Assembly (NCBI GenBank): GCA_035528895.1
Contig: DATKXS010000208.1
Span: forward strand, 1 to 33,395
Source of the DNA: UBA8522 sp035528895
GTDB lineage: Bacteria > Acidobacteriota > Aminicenantia > Aminicenantales > UBA8522
Direction: 5' to 3'
Length of the DNA: 33,395 nt
Part shown: positions 31,930-33,395 of the stretch, in pieces
Numbering within the stretch: the first letter of the stretch is position 1
Layout: each line of letters begins with the position of its first letter
Notes under the pieces: model-generated
Database searches by the model: none
Told to the model about the DNA's origin: nothing
Seen by the model: the letters and a program-made list of their open reading frames with translations, nothing else
Program-made: the position numbers and the translations under genes

Positions 31930-33395
31930 TTAGCCCGGCGATTGAAGAGATCCCAGACGTTTCCTGGCGTCGGCCAATTCCGGATGGCTTGCGTCCGCTT
32001 CTTTCCAGCACTCCAGAAATTTTCCGTACTCGGCGGCCGCTTTGGCCTTCTCGCCTTTTTCCTCATACACCCGGCCCAGCCGGTAATGATACAGCGGATG
32101 GATGAGATAGCGGGCCTGGATGTTCGGGTCGATCGTCATCAGGCGCCCGTATTCTGCGATGGCCTGTTCGAGGTCCCCCTTTTTCCAGTAGGCCCTGGCC
32201 AGGATGTCCTTGAGGAAAGGAATATTGTATTGGGGCATGCTCGATACGTTCATACTCGGAAAATTCTCCGGGACGATTTTTTTGCCGGCTTCGATAGCTT
32301 TCTCAGGCAAGTCCTTGGCCAGAAGAACTTCGGCTTCTGAGAGCCAATAACGTCGGGTCAGTTCTTCTTGCGTATCTGATTCCAATTTAGGAAGGAGAGG
32401 TTCGATCTCTCTTAGTCTGGCCTGGGCTGCGTCCAGGCGCCGCTGCTTCAGGTCCGCCCAACTGAGGGCATAGCTATTCCACCCCGAATAGAAAGCGTGC
32501 TTAGAAGGATCCTGCTTCATCCCCCAATCGCTGAATGCCTGGAAGGCCCGTCGGGCCGAATCGTATTCGCCCCGGTCGGTGTATAGGTAGCCCAAGATCC
32601 TGTTGGTGGCGGCCAGGGCCGTTGTTGCGCCGGACTTCTCAGCCTGATCTTTCATGGTTAGATATTCAGCTAGGCTTTCATCCCACCGGCCGAGAAAATA
32701 GTCGTAGTAGGCCTTCAGCCAGGCCGCGGCCATTTTTTCCATGGGCGTCGGCGCCCTGGCGATAGAATCTTCCAGGCAATGCCCGGTTTCTGCATAATTC
32801 TCCTCAAGGGCAGATATATAGGCCAGCCCTAGGCAAGACTGAAAAAAATCCGGCCGGATCTCCAAGGCTTCTTGATATTTCGCTTTGGCCTGATCGAATT
32901 TTCCCTGCCGAAAATAGAGCTCGGCGATGGAGTCTATGGGATTGGCCTGCCCTGGGTTTGCCGCTGCGTAGCGCTCGAAATTTCGGATGGCTCTTTCAAA
33001 ATCCCCGATTTCAGCATGAGCATAACCGGCCTGATTCAGGGCGGGACCGAAATCGGCGTCGAGAGCCAGGGCTTTGTCGTAAGCGGCGATGGCTTCGGCA
33101 AATTGATTTCTGCTTTGGTAATAAAGTCCGAGTTCAGTGTGGAACTCTTTCTCCTTTGGATATTTCTCGGCCAATTCCAGAAGGAGACGCAACCTTTTCT
33201 CAGGGCTCCTTTCAACGACACTGGCGTACCCGGCTTCAATGTGAAGTCGTTCTTTCTCGCTCGCTTTCTCGGCATATTTGTTGGCCGTCTCGTAGGCTTC
33301 GGTTTGGATTTTGGTATCGTAGATTGCGCCGGCGACCTTGCCCAAATAAAGGTAAGCGACGGCGAACGTCGGGTCGAGGGAAACGGCCTTCTCTA
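31930..33395 (-). CDS. TPR-repeat protein, 5' end outside the window
   Basis: The frame is open to the window edge, so the start lies beyond 33395; a TTG at 33345 is not convincing, since AVSLDPTFAVAYLYLGK upstream is still a TPR. At least ten tetratricopeptide units follow, for example EFHTELGLYYQSRNQFAEAI, PALNQAGYAHAEIGDFERAI and HPLYHYRLGRVYEEKGEKAK at the end. TPR arrays mediate protein contacts. The phrase EKERLHIEAGYA, followed by long degenerate repeats, is common in the C-terminal half of bacterial Ser/Thr kinase-TPR and adenylate cyclase-TPR proteins, so an N-terminal signalling domain may sit outside the window; that is a guess. Confidence 0.85.
   Translation of the reverse strand, partial: EKAVSLDPTFAVAYLYLGKVAGAIYDTKIQTEAYETANKYAEKASEKERLHIEAGYASVVERSPEKRLRLLLELAEKYPKEKEFHTELGLYYQSRNQFAEAIAAYDKALALDADFGPALNQAGYAHAEIGDFERAIRNFERYAAANPGQANPIDSIAELYFRQGKFDQAKAKYQEALEIRPDFFQSCLGLAYISALEENYAETGHCLEDSIARAPTPMEKMAAAWLKAYYDYFLGRWDESLAEYLTMKDQAEKSGATTALAATNRILGYLYTDRGEYDSARRAFQAFSDWGMKQDPSKHAFYSGWNSYALSWADLKQRRLDAAQARLREIEPLLPKLESDTQEELTRRYWLSEAEVLLAKDLPEKAIEAGKKIVPENFPSMNVSSMPQYNIPFLKDILARAYWKKGDLEQAIAEYGRLMTIDPNIQARYLIHPLYHYRLGRVYEEKGEKAKAAAEYGKFLECWKEADASHPELADARKRLGSLQSPG

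Overview
The window is about 33.4 kb of bacterial chromosome with high G+C coding sequence, ATG/GTG/TTG starts and tight gene spacing. It carries lipoproteins, Tat-exported proteins, secreted S46 and M24 peptidases, a GH20-like lipoprotein, a sulfatase-superfamily lipoprotein and an anaerobic sulfatase-maturase-type radical SAM enzyme. With etfBA, a NapH/NapG-like polyferredoxin and an archaeal-type phosphoglycerate mutase, this suggests an anaerobic, peptide- and glycan-degrading bacterium, probably of the Acidobacteriota/Aminicenantes type. That placement is inference, since no rRNA gene is present. I see no tRNA, CRISPR array, prophage or complete insertion sequence.

Layout. 72-1837 (+): etfB-etfA. 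2005-3428: an accessory patch with a BrnT/BrnA toxin-antitoxin operon (minus strand) and a decaying MNT/HEPN pair (plus strand). 3418-8349 (-): one probable operon of amidase, Tat-type DUF362 protein, six-cluster polyferredoxin, 59-aa membrane protein and GH20-like lipoprotein. 8423-13799 (-): apgM, a G/C-rich palindromic repeat patch, a Tat-exported aldo/keto reductase with C-terminal FeS motifs, a Smr-domain protein and a sulfatase-family lipoprotein. 14006-19034 (+): guaA and dnaE, followed by a 31-bp perfect inverted repeat. 19194-25225 (+): a six-gene run of pseudo-receiver, birA, coaX, unknown protein, rnr and a SelB-like protein without its GTPase domain. 25246-26541 (-): the radical SAM maturase. 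26591-26735: a large compound inverted repeat. 26796-30305: convergent S46 and M24 peptidases. 30458-31728: a GH3 pseudogene with a large internal deletion and an AbiEii-type toxin module. 31930-33395 (-): a TPR protein running off the window.

The most unusual items are: (i) the stand-alone SelB domain III plus winged-helix protein that overlaps rnr by 4 bp; (ii) an apparent ATA start codon on the Tat-signal DUF362 gene; (iii) several genes, guaA most clearly, whose well-formed promoters put transcription start at or next to the start codon, suggesting leaderless mRNAs; (iv) three toxin-antitoxin-like modules and two broken genes in the accessory patches; (v) three different palindromic intergenic elements.

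All family assignments come from reading motifs in the translated sequence. No database search was possible. Promoters are judged by eye against the TTGACA/TATAAT consensus and assume an E. coli-like housekeeping sigma factor.
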